Below, piece by piece: positions 1 through 9,672 of a stretch of DNA of 51,362 bases (position 1 is the first letter of the stretch; every line of letters starts with the position of its first letter). Both the position numbers and the translations under genes were made by a program. The DNA is from Nemertoderma westbladi (taxonomy: Eukaryota > Xenacoelomorpha > Nemertodermatida > Nemertodermatidae): NCBI GenBank assembly GCA_032718475.1, contig JAUCBJ010001009.1, positions 1-51,362 on the forward strand. The letters run 5' to 3'. The notes below the pieces were generated by a model. The model did not search any database. It was not told the origin of the DNA and worked only from the letters and a program-made list of their open reading frames with translations.

Positions 1-2
1 GC

Positions 3-1199
3 GATGCGTTAAGTTCGGACCGCGAAGAGGAGGTATACGCAATGGAAGAGGAAAGCGAAGATACCGAGGTTAGCGACGAGGATTCTATGGAGACATCGTC
101 GGAGGTTGAACCCGAGAGGGATGAAGAGCGGAATTCTTGGGGCTCTAAGAAACACTCTTATTACCATGGAGACGAGGTCACTAAGGTTATAATGAAGAAA
201 ACGAAGACGTATCAAGTCGTGGATGAAGAAGAAGAAGAGATGGTTCGACTTGAGGAAGAAGAAGCGACTCGACTGCAGAAGAATCTCATCAACGAGATCG
301 GCGCGGATGACTTCGAACTCGATTACTTCCATAGCGAAGCTGCATTTGAAGAGGCTATTGATGCTACGGACGCCGTCGATATATCCAACGATTTATCTGA
401 AATGTCGGACTTACAGAAACTCCGACTCATAAGCAAAGATTCCCCGGAACTTGTCGCTCTAACTAACGATTACACCGTTAGATTATCCAGCCTTCTAACT
501 ACTTTCTACCCGGCGGTTCTATTAATTCGCCGCCATCGAATCCGCAACCCAGTTATTATAAGTTACTGCGAAACTTGTTTGAAACTATATTTAACGTATT
601 TGACGAATATTTCCGTGTATTTCTCGTTGAAATCCCTTCGTGTTTCCACGGTAGCTCATCCGATAGTCGATCGTTTAGCCTCTCTTAGGGACTCGATTAA
701 TGTGTTGGACCGTGTTGGAGAAGGTATCAACGGGAAAATTACCGACATATTGGGACGTGAGGCTGTCGGAAGTTTACCTTCGAGTCAGTTAGAAGTGGAA
801 GAAGAAGAAGAAAATATTCCCAAATCCGCTGATAATGTTGTGGATGAGGTTGACGGCGACGTTATAGAATTTCTTAACAAACACCTTAAGAAACAGTCAT
901 TAAAGATTCGTAACCGTGTTTTATCTAAAACTAAAGATGTTAATGAGTTTGAGGATGAGGAAGTGGATGTTGTGGATAGCAAGAGAAGTATAACTTACAC
1001 CATGGCTAAGAATAAAGGTTTAACACCGAAGAGGAAGAAGGAGTTGAGGAACCCCAGAGTGAAACACAGGATGAAGGCGAGAAGGACGTTGATAAGGAGG
1101 AAAGGTCAAGTTCGTGATGTCGTTAAAGAATTAGCGAGATATGGAGGGGAGATGACTGGAATTAAAATTGGCTTAAAGAAAGGGATTAAAATATTATAA
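3..1199 (+). CDS. UTP3: UTP3/SAS10 small-subunit processome protein, 5'-truncated by window edge
   Basis: Nucleolar component of the SSU processome (U3 snoRNP) needed for early 18S rRNA processing. The frame is open from base 3 to the stop at 1197-1199, giving 398 residues. The first ATG is at 42, but the residues before it (EEEVYAMEEESED) fit the acidic N-terminal region of the family, so the true start lies left of the window. Visible in order: an acidic Glu/Asp region; a SWGSKKHSYY motif matching SWGxxKxxYY of animal UTP3; a Sas10/Utp3/C1D helical domain (about 385-710) with LRLISKDSPEL, YLTYLTNISVYFSLK and HPIVDRLASLRD; a second acidic stretch; and a basic Sas10 C-terminal domain (about 990-1196) with ITYTMAKNKGLTPKRKK, NPRVKHR and RRKGQVRDV, ending in GIKIGLKKGIKIL. 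No intron is visible. Family assignment is firm; function is inferred from the family. Confidence 0.95.
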   Translation, partial: DALSSDREEEVYAMEEESEDTEVSDEDSMETSSEVEPERDEERNSWGSKKHSYYHGDEVTKVIMKKTKTYQVVDEEEEEMVRLEEEEATRLQKNLINEIGADDFELDYFHSEAAFEEAIDATDAVDISNDLSEMSDLQKLRLISKDSPELVALTNDYTVRLSSLLTTFYPAVLLIRRHRIRNPVIISYCETCLKLYLTYLTNISVYFSLKSLRVSTVAHPIVDRLASLRDSINVLDRVGEGINGKITDILGREAVGSLPSSQLEVEEEEENIPKSADNVVDEVDGDVIEFLNKHLKKQSLKIRNRVLSKTKDVNEFEDEEVDVVDSKRSITYTMAKNKGLTPKRKKELRNPRVKHRMKARRTLIRRKGQVRDVVKELARYGGEMTGIKIGLKKGIKIL

Positions 1200-1370
1200 A
1201 ACTATCTGGTGTGGCTAATGAGATCCATCCAGCGGGGTACGAAATCACAATGTTATGAGTTATACAGTAGTTTTATTGAATTCTACAGTTACGTAGTGTT
1301 GCATGCACTAAGCAGTATCTACATTGTGTTGTAATTAGACAAGGAGGATATTGACAGAATGATTTCTTGA

Positions 1371-1411
1371 AATAAATCTCATTTTAACATCTTGTTCATT
1401 CTAAGAATAAA
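1371..1411 (+). terminator. Candidate UTP3 polyadenylation signals
   Basis: AATAAA occurs at 1371-1376 and again at 1406-1411, about 170 and 210 bases after the UTP3 stop codon. Either could direct 3'-end formation. This is motif evidence only. Confidence 0.5.
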
Positions 1412-2184
1412 ATCATCGCCTTTGGTATAAAGTGATCATAATCTGTAGATGTTTAGTTAACACACCTGGAGATCCTGGAACCCTATATCTACTGCTACAC
1501 CCCTAAAAATAATGTCCAAATGGAAAAATTATTATTTTCAATTGTGGTCAAAGGCAGTGGTTCAATTTTTTTGTAAAAGACGGAAAGTTAAGATGGGTTT
1601 GAAGAGTCTTGAATCGAGACTGAAAACCACATACTGTTCCCTCGTATAACCATCGTTAAAGCCATTACTGTACATACAACCACTGATGATAATTTGATAT
1701 TGTTTTAAGTCTTCATCTCCATTGCAGATTCACTGAGAATTACCTGAGACATAAGTAAGGTAAAGTAACGTAAATTTTCTTCGGCCGCTAGGCCAGGGAT
1801 TACGCACAAAGTCTGACGACTTATTTCCAGTGCGGTCCCCCCAGAACTTTACTCCCGAGAGGAAGCACCAGTACTCATTTAGCTACCACTTAAGGATGCA
1901 AGGCAGAGATGCGCCCTGGCTGGTCCCTTTAAAGCATTCGTGCCGAAACGAAAAGTATTTGGAATGCAATATCCATTGTCATTTTATTTACTTTATATAG
2001 AGTCTCTAAGCAAATAATAACATTCTTCGTCGTAATTGTGAATAATATATATAAAGCTCAGTACGTGTCAGTCATAAAAACTGTCCAGTCCGAGTTTACT
2101 GTTTGTGTATTCATTTTAGTACGCCCTGGAATATTAAATTTCAGTTAACAGTTATTGCAAACGGTTTCAATACATTTCGGCACA
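1412..2184. other. Intergenic, no gene seen
   Basis: No coding region or RNA gene could be supported. A GC-richer island at about 1780-1950 in otherwise AT-rich DNA looks repeat-like, but I could not match it to a tRNA, 5S or SINE head. Confidence 0.5.
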
Positions 2185-2240
2185 GGACGTTTCGGCCCGG
2201 ACAATTCGGCCCGGACAATTTGACCCGGACGTTTCGGCCC
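2185..2240. repeat. 14-bp short tandem repeat, 4 units
   Basis: Four back-to-back 14-bp units: GGACGTTTCGGCCC, GGACAATTCGGCCC, GGACAATTTGACCC, GGACGTTTCGGCCC. They sit in AT-rich sequence and have no coding potential. Confidence 0.85.
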
Positions 2241-3053
2241 GCGTTTAACAAATTTAATTAGTTGCTGTATAAATAAATGTAAAAATGACATAAATTATGT
2301 TATATATAAGTTAGCTTATATTTATGGTAGATTTATGGTTTGGATCCATGTTAATAATATAGCTACTGGTTATTAATAGCTATACCCCGCCTGCCGGTGG
2401 GTAATGCAGTAGGCCTATCTGGCTGTCAGGCAAATTCCACCAATTATTTACGTGGTAACCAATGACGGCGTTAAGTAATGTCTACTAAGGGGACATTACT
2501 TAACTGATAACACCAAATACAATACTAAATGTACAGACCAATACAATGCTGCAATGTCATCTAAAGTTGTAAAGTGCTAAATAACAACTCGCTGTTAATA
2601 CTAACGGCGTTGAGTAATATGTTACAATTTTGGAATAAGGATATTGAAGACCTTCTTCAATCTTATCGATTGGTAAGAAATCCACTGTCACTCGTTGCGG
2701 TGAGCCACCTGCAATTTGTATACTGGTATGGGTAAATAATTAAACGTAAGTCTCCTCCGTTTTTCTTTCTAGAAACGAATAGACTATAGGTACAGTACGG
2801 TCTATGATTAAATAGAAAAGGATATACAGTTGATAAAACTGCAAAGGGGCAGACTTAAAGGTACAATCAACAGACCATTGTTTCGTATGATTTAAATTAC
2901 CGCAACCCTTGTTCATCACATCGTGTTGGAATTGGGCAACAGATACATCTTTATCAGTTGTCTGACACTCCTTGGAGTGGCTATTGAGTTTGGTGTTGGA
3001 TTAGAAAAGTCGATAGATGTTCTTGCCGAACCAAAACACTCATGGTCGATTAA
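2241..3053. other. Intergenic with a perfect hairpin at 2470-2504
   Basis: AT-rich sequence with no supported gene. A 13-bp perfect inverted repeat (GTTAAGTAATGTC / GACATTACTTAAC) lies at 2470-2482 and 2492-2504 with a 9-nt loop. A related ACGGCGTT(A/G)AGTAAT stretch recurs near 2601. Its function is unknown. Confidence 0.6.
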
Positions 3054-3080
3054 GGGGGGGGGGGGGGGGGGGGGGGGGGG
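3054..3080. repeat. Poly-G run, 27 bases
   Basis: Uninterrupted G27. It can form quadruplex DNA in principle, and its length is prone to assembly or sequencing error. A short frame crossing it that gives poly-Gly is not a credible gene. Confidence 0.9.
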
Positions 3081-3171
3081 TACCCCACCTTGGGTTAATT
3101 TTCACATTTTTGGTTTTTTATTTCATCTGATGCAGAATTTAATGGGGAGTTCAAATCTTCAAACGGTTTGA

Positions 3172-3580
3172 CGAGATCTTTTTTAGTTCTCGAGCTACCG
3201 CTGTCTTTCCGTCAATCAGTTTGTTCGTCAAAATTTAGATGACAGACAGACATTTTAGATACCACCAAACATTAAAACTGACATCAAAAATGAAATCACC
3301 GACCCCGAAAACCCCCACATTGATAATTTTAGTGAGTTGGTATGAAGCCATAGTGTCAATACATTACTGACCGATTAACAGACTACAGACAGTCAGATTT
3401 GAGCGGGAAGGTTCAAACTTTAAAGCAAATTATCTCGGAATTACATTTCACGCTATTTCCATTCTTCAAAATAATTCCGTAAATCAGCTGTAAATATAAA
3501 TAAAACTACTGTATTACGCAGTAGAATCAACACAGCCAGCAGACCCGAGTGGAGCCTTCGTGCAGCAAAAGTTGCAAGCC
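3172..3580. repeat. Old dispersed repeat, copy A (left part)
   Basis: Shares several blocks with 41480-42235. Examples are CTGACATCAAAAATGAAAT against CTGACATCAGAAATGAAGT, an inverted match around GCGGGAAGGTTCAAACTTTA (3402-3421) against 41.48-41.51 kb, and GCCTTCGTGCAGCA at about 3555 against about 42135. The copies are diverged and rearranged, so the family is old. The right part of copy A resumes at 9844 after the transposon nest. Type unknown; no coding capacity seen. Confidence 0.6.
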
Positions 3581-3588
3581 AGATCTTA
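3581..3588. repeat. Target-site duplication of outer element (left)
   Basis: AGATCTTA, repeated exactly at 9836-9843, immediately outside the terminal inverted repeats. Confidence 0.85.
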
Positions 3589-3749
3589 GACAAGTCCCTA
3601 AAAGGTGCCACCCTGCTCCATAGCGCGGGAAATTCAAATGATTGAAAGACATGCAATTTGTACTGGAAAGGGTGGCAGATCAGATCTGCCACCTATATTT
3701 TGGCGGTAAATTCAAATCTGTTTTAACATTGAATATATGAATAGAGTAA
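3589..3749 (+). repeat. Outer element left terminal inverted repeat
   Basis: About 161 bp, near identical to the reverse complement of 9673-9835. It contains a 23-bp near-perfect palindrome at 3671-3693 (GGTGGCAGATC, A, GATCTGCCACC), and the right end has the same at 9731-9753. Confidence 0.85.
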
Positions 3750-3753
3750 CCCA
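3745..3753. repeat. MULE target-site duplication (left)
   Basis: AGTAACCCA, matched by AGTAATCCA at 8340-8348 (8 of 9 identical). The 9-bp length is the size expected for Mutator-like elements. Confidence 0.75.
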
Positions 3754-3898
3754 ACGAGGCGTTAAAGTCTATACAAGTCAATCCAGGTTTCAGCCAATCG
3801 CAAAGGAGATGACGTAGGCCTATTACAACCGAATGTGGATTGATTTGTATGGGCTTTAATGACCACCCACGTTCTGTTAGAATCTATACATTTCAATT
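3754..3898 (+). repeat. MULE left terminal inverted repeat (itself a fold-back)
   Basis: 145 bp, close match to the reverse complement of 8194-8339. Inside it, a 24-bp segment at 3762-3785 recurs inverted at 3836-3859 (21 of 24 identical), so the TIR alone could fold into a stem with a loop of about 50 nt. Confidence 0.9.
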
Positions 3899-4647
3899 TT
3901 TTTACTTATAATTTAAATTATAAGTTCAAGTCAACTGTATAGGCTATATGAAAGGATATGAAAAATCTTTGCTAGACACTCTCATACTTGTTCTACATTA
4001 TTATAATTATAGATACATACGTTATGCTTATAGTAAATTAACAGGTCTGCAGGTTAAGCATACATTAGCAAATCATTATCTGAAAGCCGCAGAACATTTA
4101 ATCATACGTACAGTATATAAAATGTACAGTCAGATACAGTTAGTTAATGCGTAATCATGATCGCGGCCCGGTCCAATTACAACCGGCTGCAATCGATTGA
4201 CATATGCAGACATACTATTTTGTTCCATGTTAGTCGGTCTTAGGTATTTCTTATTTTTTCTAATTTGTTTTTTTCGCGTTGTGTACAATTGCTGTCGGAT
4301 TGAGGAAATTCGGCGGTTCTGGGTGATAATTCGTTTATTATTAGGCGACTTTGTGAGTAGTGGTAATCGATGTGTTAAGGATTTTATAATGTTGTCAATG
4401 GCATTGTGAGCCATTAATTTATTGCTGTGCGTAATTTGCGGGTTGTGCAATAAAGCATTCAGTTTGTTCAGACGAGGCAGGGGGTACCCTACCTCCTTAG
4501 ACGTAGACATGGCGGAGGTAGCCTCCCAGAACTGTTTAGGGATTCCAGAATCCCAAAAATCCGAAACCAGTTGTGGTTCGCATAAATCAGTTTCGGATAG
4601 TTGTTCGATATCAGCATCATGAACTGACGGAAGGACAGTATGATGGA

Positions 4648-4743
4648 CAGACGGGATATCATCCTGCGAAACAGACGGGATATCTTCCTGCGAAACAGAC
4701 GGGAAATCTTCCTGCGAAACAGACAGGATATCTTCCTGCGAAA
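4648..4743 (-). repeat. 24-bp in-frame tandem repeat in transposase
   Basis: Four near-identical 24-bp units encode SVSQEDI(P/L)-type octapeptides on the minus strand, just after the SWIM finger. Being a multiple of three, the expansion kept the frame. Confidence 0.85.
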
Positions 4744-4850
4744 CAGATGTTGTTCTACCAGCATGATACTGAATGCAGACTGCGTGGATATGTTTACAAA
4801 TGCGCCTTTTCGTGAAAACAGCATCCTTACAAGAACACTTGTAACGGTGA

Positions 4851-6875
4851 CTACTACTACTAGGATCGGCATGCTGCATTGCAACTGCATTTTTAAGAAT
4901 GCTGTGCCGGCTTGTCAACAAAATTGCACCGCCACAACTCCCTATCACCCATGACATTTGCTAGATCATCCGCATCTTTAAGGCCAGTGTCCTTTAAGAT
5001 GCGTCTCAAGAAAGTCATGGGCTGTCCACCATGCTTATTCACTCCATGAGGCTGCCAAAGTACAAGATTATGCACTGGCTGGTCCTCACGGCGAAAGCAA
5101 TGTCCTGCAAAGCGGAGGCGATTTTGTTCTAGTGTCAAGCTTGGGGGAACCAATGAGACACCTCCAATGTTATATAGTGTCTGGTTGGAGATGTGTGCAT
5201 TGTACTTGACACAATGAACCCGGCGTAGCATTCTTGTGAATGTGCCATCCAGAGATTTGGTGTCCTCGGCAGTTAGAGCCCAGCATGGACTCCCGTAGAG
5301 GAGTACTGGAACTACTGCTGCTCTAAATAATCGGACCTTAAGTTTCCGATTAATTCTCGGTGACTTCCAAATCCTGGAAAGCCTATTCAAGGCTGCCCAT
5401 GCCTTTCCCTTACGTATTCGAAGGTCCTCACCTGACTCCCGGATCCATGATCCCAGGTAACAGAAGTCGTCCACATGCTCAAGCATACCATCCTTTGAGC
5501 TTATGCTCATCCGATCAGAGACTTGCTGAGGACTTTCAAAGTTAACTGTCAGAATTTTGGTCTTTCTGGAGTTAATAAAAAGACCAACACTAGAAGCAGC
5601 ATGTTCTAATGAGCTGAGGAGCCGTTGGGCTCCCTCTAATGATTCTGAGAGTACTCCTAAGTCATCAGCAAAGTCTAGATCAGTTAGGTACTTGGCAGGA
5701 TTTCCTCGACTCTGGAGCCAGTAGGTGGAGTTATCATCACCCCATCATCATTATAATGATCTAAGGACATGCGTAGAACATAGTCAACCACAATAATGAA
5801 CAAGAATGGTGCAAGTGTGTCTCCTTGGAGGACGCCCCATAACACTTCAAATGGTTCTGTGTCACCGTCAACAGTAGACACAAATGTTGTCGAACCATCG
5901 TATACTGATCTGATTGCTGCAATAATTTCATCAGGAATCCCATATAATGAAAGTATGCTGAACATACGTGAGCGAGAGACTGAATCAAAGGCCTTGAAGA
6001 AGTCAACAAAGATAACAGCCAGATGCCTGTCTTTCTTTTTTGATAACTCTTCAATTATCCTTCTAAGTGCCAAAATGGGCTCCATGGTCCCACGACCTTT
6101 ACGGAACCCATTCTGATTTCCACGGAGCAGTCTCTCAATGGGATCCCTGATGCGATTTAATAGAATCCTATTGTATAGCTTTGCAGCAATCGAGATCAAT
6201 GAGATTCCCCGAAAAGAACCATAGTGTTAGGTTGCCCTTCTTGGGAACTGGCACCAACTTATTTGTTTTCATTTCTTGTGGGACTCTTGTTGTTCGGTAC
6301 ATGTCTACTATGATGGGATAGATGAGCTTTAAACACTCAGGTATTTTAAAGACCTCAGGGGGAACACCATCTACTCCACTGGCACGATTGGTCTTCATGC
6401 TCTTTGCAGCAGCCTTCACTTCTGCAAAAGAGATATCGCCAATGGGAATATCTGGGAGTACAGACTCAGACACTTTTACTTCTATAAAGTTATCAGGCAA
6501 TACCCTGTCATTATTGAGGAGCTTTTCAAAGTGGGCTTTCCAACCATTGAGGCGATCGGCTGGTGATTCAGCCTTAACCTTGGTGGTTGGTTGGCTTTTC
6601 CGCCCAGTAAGCAGATTGATCGATTTCCATGCCTGGGATGATTGCCTGCTGTCGTCAGCATCATTGATGGCATCAACCTGTTGGTTTATTAGCTCCTGTA
6701 GATTAGCAGAGTACTGCCTGTTCAGGGACCTAGATGCAGCCTTAACTGCATTCTTGGCCGCTGTAGTCTGTTTGAGTCGGGACTCTTTCTGCGCCTTATG
6801 AAGGTCATTTCGGCACTTCTGAATTTTGTTGTCAGTCCAGGGGGCCCTTTTCCTGTTTCGAGGGTATACAGGAAC
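4851..6875 (-). mobile_element. RTE-like LINE copy 1, 5'-truncated
   Basis: Almost identical to 14537-16542 (copy 2), lying on the minus strand with its 3' end at the left. It begins (element 5' side) at about 6875, so about 1.15 kb of the element's 5' end, including the endonuclease, is missing. That is the usual outcome of incomplete target-primed reverse transcription. The 3' end carries a short (TAG)n tail, longer than in copy 2. It interrupts the MULE transposase. I could not see a target-site duplication: the host frame on both sides joins without extra bases. Confidence 0.9.
4893..6875 (-). pseudogene. LINE reverse transcriptase remnant (copy 1)
   Basis: Reverse transcriptase and C-terminal domain of the RTE-like element. 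The frame is open from about 6875 down to about 6230, then a 2-base deletion near 6224 (relative to copy 2) shifts it. Frame 6199-5684 holds ISIAAKLYNRILLNRI, NQNGFRKGRGTMEP, FVDFFKAFDSVSR with a catalytic Asp, and GVLQGDTLAPFLFIIVVDY. A further 1-base loss near 5710 shifts the frame just before the LDFADD catalytic box (about 5670), which continues into 5510-4893, the thumb and C-terminal region (LLYGSPCWAL, FAGHCFRREDQP). Two frameshifts make it non-functional. Confidence 0.9.
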
Positions 6876-7910
6876 AGATGTTACATATTGGACAAATCTG
6901 TTTGCAACAGTTCACTTTTGCATTGCATGTAACAGTGTACTTATTTGTTCCGCTTGTCACAGACCATGTAAACTCATTTGCAGCTTCAATAGAGAAGTTA
7001 TCCAGTTGAGCCAATGCCCGGCGATGCCGCTCATCGTTTTCCTTCTGGGCTTTAGAATATTTCCCTTCAATATCTCTGATTTGATGTTCTACATTCTTAT
7101 CTTGAACAAAGAGCAAAAGCTTATCAATAAGTATATCCAAGCGCTTGTTATTAGTCGCCTTGAGGTATTTATACTTAATTACTTTGTGAAATGATTCAAT
7201 TTTATTTAATTGTAGATTGGTACGGTGGCAACTCGCCCAAGTCTCGGTTCGATTAGCATAGAAATTACAAAAGTAGTCTCGAAATGCATGACGCTGTTCG
7301 TTGGCAGTAAGATATTCTAAGAAGTTATTCATTGATTCATTGAACAGTGCTTCGTCTTGTTCATCACATAGCATGTGTAATATCTTCATTACTTCTGATC
7401 TATCTTCCAGCGGTAGCTTAACTATGTTCTCAGTCCATGCTCTCTTAACATGCCACTTACAGAGTAGTTTACGTGGTTGTTCGAGTTGTGGAAATGCGTC
7501 AACCCAAGACTTATAGTACTGTTCTGCGTCATCACTCATTAGCGCCGCCGTAGTAACCTCTGGACTCTGTTCAATCTAAAGAAGAGCCGAATCATGGTGA
7601 AGTCCTCTCTATTAGAGATCAACCACGCAACAGGCATTCCTTCACCCCAGCTGTCCGCAACCAATAAGGTTGTTAGTGGGAATTGATAGCCGGATGTTTT
7701 ATGAGTGGAGTCAACACATACGAAATGTTTGGAAAACATTTTAAAGCAGTCAGATTGATATTTTGTCTGTATAATTAAAGCGAAATCGTCATCAGATAAT
7801 TGACTATCCATAAGTGTCACAGTAGTGTTTAACCCTTGTGGTTTATGTAGTAAAATAGGATTTTCGTCTAATGATTGCAGCTCCTCAACACGTATGTAGA
7901 GTTCTTCCAT

Positions 7911-8193
7911 GACCTACAGTACTAAACTGTATATAGTGTAGGTCATGGACCCTCACTCTTAATATTAATTAATATTGCTCTCAATACAGCTCCTACAGTA
8001 ACTACATACACACAGTACCCTGCCATATACTGTATATGCGATCAGTATTCCAATCCTCTCCTGCCTACTGTGTGTACTGGCAGACTGGTGTGCTGACCTT
8101 CAAACAACAAACAATTATACACTGGAGACCATCTGACTTACTTTAGTACTATTATGGGAAATAGTAGTTGGAAAGCAGTATTTAAATGAAAAT
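7911..8193. other. MULE internal non-coding stretch
   Basis: Between the transposase ATG at 7910 and the right TIR. AT-rich, with palindromic CATATACTGTATATG at about 8024. It probably contains the transposase promoter, but no motif proves that. Confidence 0.4.
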
Positions 8194-8339
8194 AATTGAA
8201 ATGTATCGATTCTAACAGAACATGTGTGGTCATTAAAGTCTATACAAATCAATCCACATTCATTTGTAATAGGCCCTACGTGATCTCCTTTGCGATTGGT
8301 TGAAACCTGGATTGATTTGTATAGACTTTAACGCCTCGT
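8194..8339 (-). repeat. MULE right terminal inverted repeat (itself a fold-back)
   Basis: Counterpart of 3754-3898. The internal inverted arms at 8233-8256 and 8308-8331 are identical over all 24 bases, a perfect stem. It is followed by the target duplication at 8340-8348. Confidence 0.9.
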
Positions 8340-8348
8340 AGTAATCCA

Positions 8349-9021
8349 GGTAGCAAATATAGTTCACTGAACGTACCATGGATTACATGAACGTTCAATT
8401 TTCGTTATATTTAGTGAATGAATAGAAAATTGTGAATGTAGTATAGGTTCACCTTGCGTAATTTGTATTACCGTCATGCTAATAACTAAAAATGGACGTT
8501 GAATAACTGTTTGTTAATTGTTGAATAACCGAATTACCCTTTGTACTGAACATGCACTACCGTGATTTGCTTGTACATGAGAAATTATATCGCACTAACT
8601 GCCAAATGTGTCACTACAAAGTCCACATTGTACTATTCCCTGATTCGGTTTAAGTTCCGCATTTAGGATTACAGTTTCTGAGTTAGTAGCGCATTGTATT
8701 TTGTTACAAGTTACTAAGAATAAGAATGTTCATTCATAATAATATTTTATCATATTATATGCAGATATGTCATAGACAAATATAGCAGTATAGGCAGAGG
8801 CATTATACATATACACCTATTGTATCTATCATCTATCTACTTGAAATCTACTATTAATATACTGTATAAGTGTATAATTAATTATAATTATGTTCTGATG
8901 TAATTAGAAGTGATACAAGCAAATAATAAATGTTCTTTACTTTTTACTGATAGAAATTAAGCCAAATCTCTCGACCCCCCCCCCCCCTCAATTTTAAATT
9001 TTGCTCGAACGGTCAGCTTAA
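8349..9021. other. Outer element internal AT-rich DNA, with poly-C run
   Basis: No gene seen. Includes C13 at 8975-8987, next to the 49-bp tandem array. It belongs to the outer non-autonomous transposon. Confidence 0.5.
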
Positions 9022-9594
9022 CCAGTCAGCTTAGTTGTTCACGTGCGGCTCGAAGTCCCAGACTAGTTAACCAGTCAGCTTAGTTGTTCACGTGCTGCTC
9101 GAAGTCCCGGAGTAGTTAACCAGTCAGCTTAGTTGTTCACGTGCTGCTCGAAGTCCCGGACTAGTTAACCAGTCAGCTTAGTTGTTCACGTGCTGCTCGA
9201 AGTCCCGGACTAGTTAACCAGTCAGCTTAGTTGTTCACGTGCTGCTCGAAGTCCCAGACTAGTTAACCAGTCAGCTTAGTTGTTCACGTGCGGCTCGAAG
9301 TCACAGACTAGTTAACCACTCAGCTTAGTTGCTCGAAGTCCCGGAGTAGTTAACCAGTCAGCTTAGATGTTCAAGTGCTGCTCGAAGTCCCAGACTTGTT
9401 ACCAGTCAGCTTAGTTGTTCACGTGCTGCTCGAAGTCCCAGACTAGTTAACCAGTCAGCTTAGTTGTTCACGTGCTGCTCGAAGTCCCGGACTAGTTAAC
9501 CAGTCAGCTTAGTTGTTCATGTGCTGCTCGAAGCCCCAGACTAGTTAACGTGCTGGTTTATTTATTCACGTGATCCTGGAAGCCCCAGAATAGA
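9022..9594. repeat. 49-bp tandem repeat, about 11 units
   Basis: Units repeat at exactly 49 bp (starts at 9022, 9071, 9120 and on), with some shortened units near 9315-9400 and a degenerate end at about 9546-9594. Unit core: CCAGTCAGCTTAGTTG then TTCACGTGCTGCTCGAAG. Most units contain the palindrome CACGTG, so E-box-like sites recur every 49 bp. The array lies near the right TIR of the outer transposon. Confidence 0.9.
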
Positions 9595-9672
9595 TAAAAC
9601 AACAACAATAACGGATGAGTGAGTTAAGCCGATAAGAAATAATTTATTCTGATTCAATGAATTACATTAGTC

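Larger units (their letters stand above)
4130..7910 (-). pseudogene. MULE transposase with SWIM zinc finger, broken
   Basis: DDE-type MULE transposase in three pieces read right to left. Piece 1 (7910-7539): VEELQSLDENPILLHKPQG, then FVCVDSTHKTSGYQF with the first catalytic Asp, then SWGEGMPVAWLISNRED. A frameshift near 7560-7575 breaks the frame. Piece 2 (about 7570-6876): MSDDAEQYYKSW with the second Asp, LLCKWHVKRAW, and NKIESFHKVIKYKYLK with the candidate catalytic Glu, ending CCKQICPICNIC. A LINE then intervenes (4851-6875). Piece 3 (4850-4130) resumes in the same sense with SHRYKCSCKD and RICKHIHAV, the CxC...CxH SWIM finger, followed by a Ser/Gln/Glu/Asp 8-residue repeat and a basic tail. 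The join CPICNIC//SHRYKCSC restores the family pattern exactly. The N-terminal region usual in animal members seems absent. Family assignment is firm. Confidence 0.9.
3754..8339 (-). mobile_element. Mutator-like (MULE) DNA transposon with SWIM-type transposase, LINE-interrupted
   Basis: Bounded by 145-bp inverted repeats that begin ACGAGGCGTTAAAG and end CTTTAACGCCTCGT, flanked by a 9-bp duplication with one mismatch. The interior carries a MULE-family transposase on the minus strand (7910 to 4130), broken by a frameshift and by a LINE insertion at 4851-6875. Without the LINE the element is about 2.56 kb. It sits directly against the inner edge of the outer element's left TIR, so it entered that element after it was in place. 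It is dead as an autonomous element in this copy. Confidence 0.9.

Noticed and set aside
1780-1950. GC-richer island as tRNA-derived or 5S-derived SINE
   Set aside because: I could not find A-box/B-box spacing or a 5S-like fold, so no type is claimed.
2923-3171. Open frame of 82 codons crossing the G27 run
   Set aside because: Poly-Gly from a homopolymer, no domain, and frame continuity depends on the exact run length.
4830-6890. A target-site duplication for LINE copy 1
   Set aside because: Short similarities (TGTAAC / GTTAC) near the ends are not in the right place or orientation, and the host reading frame joins without duplication.
9022-9594. Regular direct repeats resembling a CRISPR array
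   Set aside because: Units are contiguous without unique spacers, the setting is an animal genome, and there are no cas genes. It is a plain tandem repeat in a transposon.
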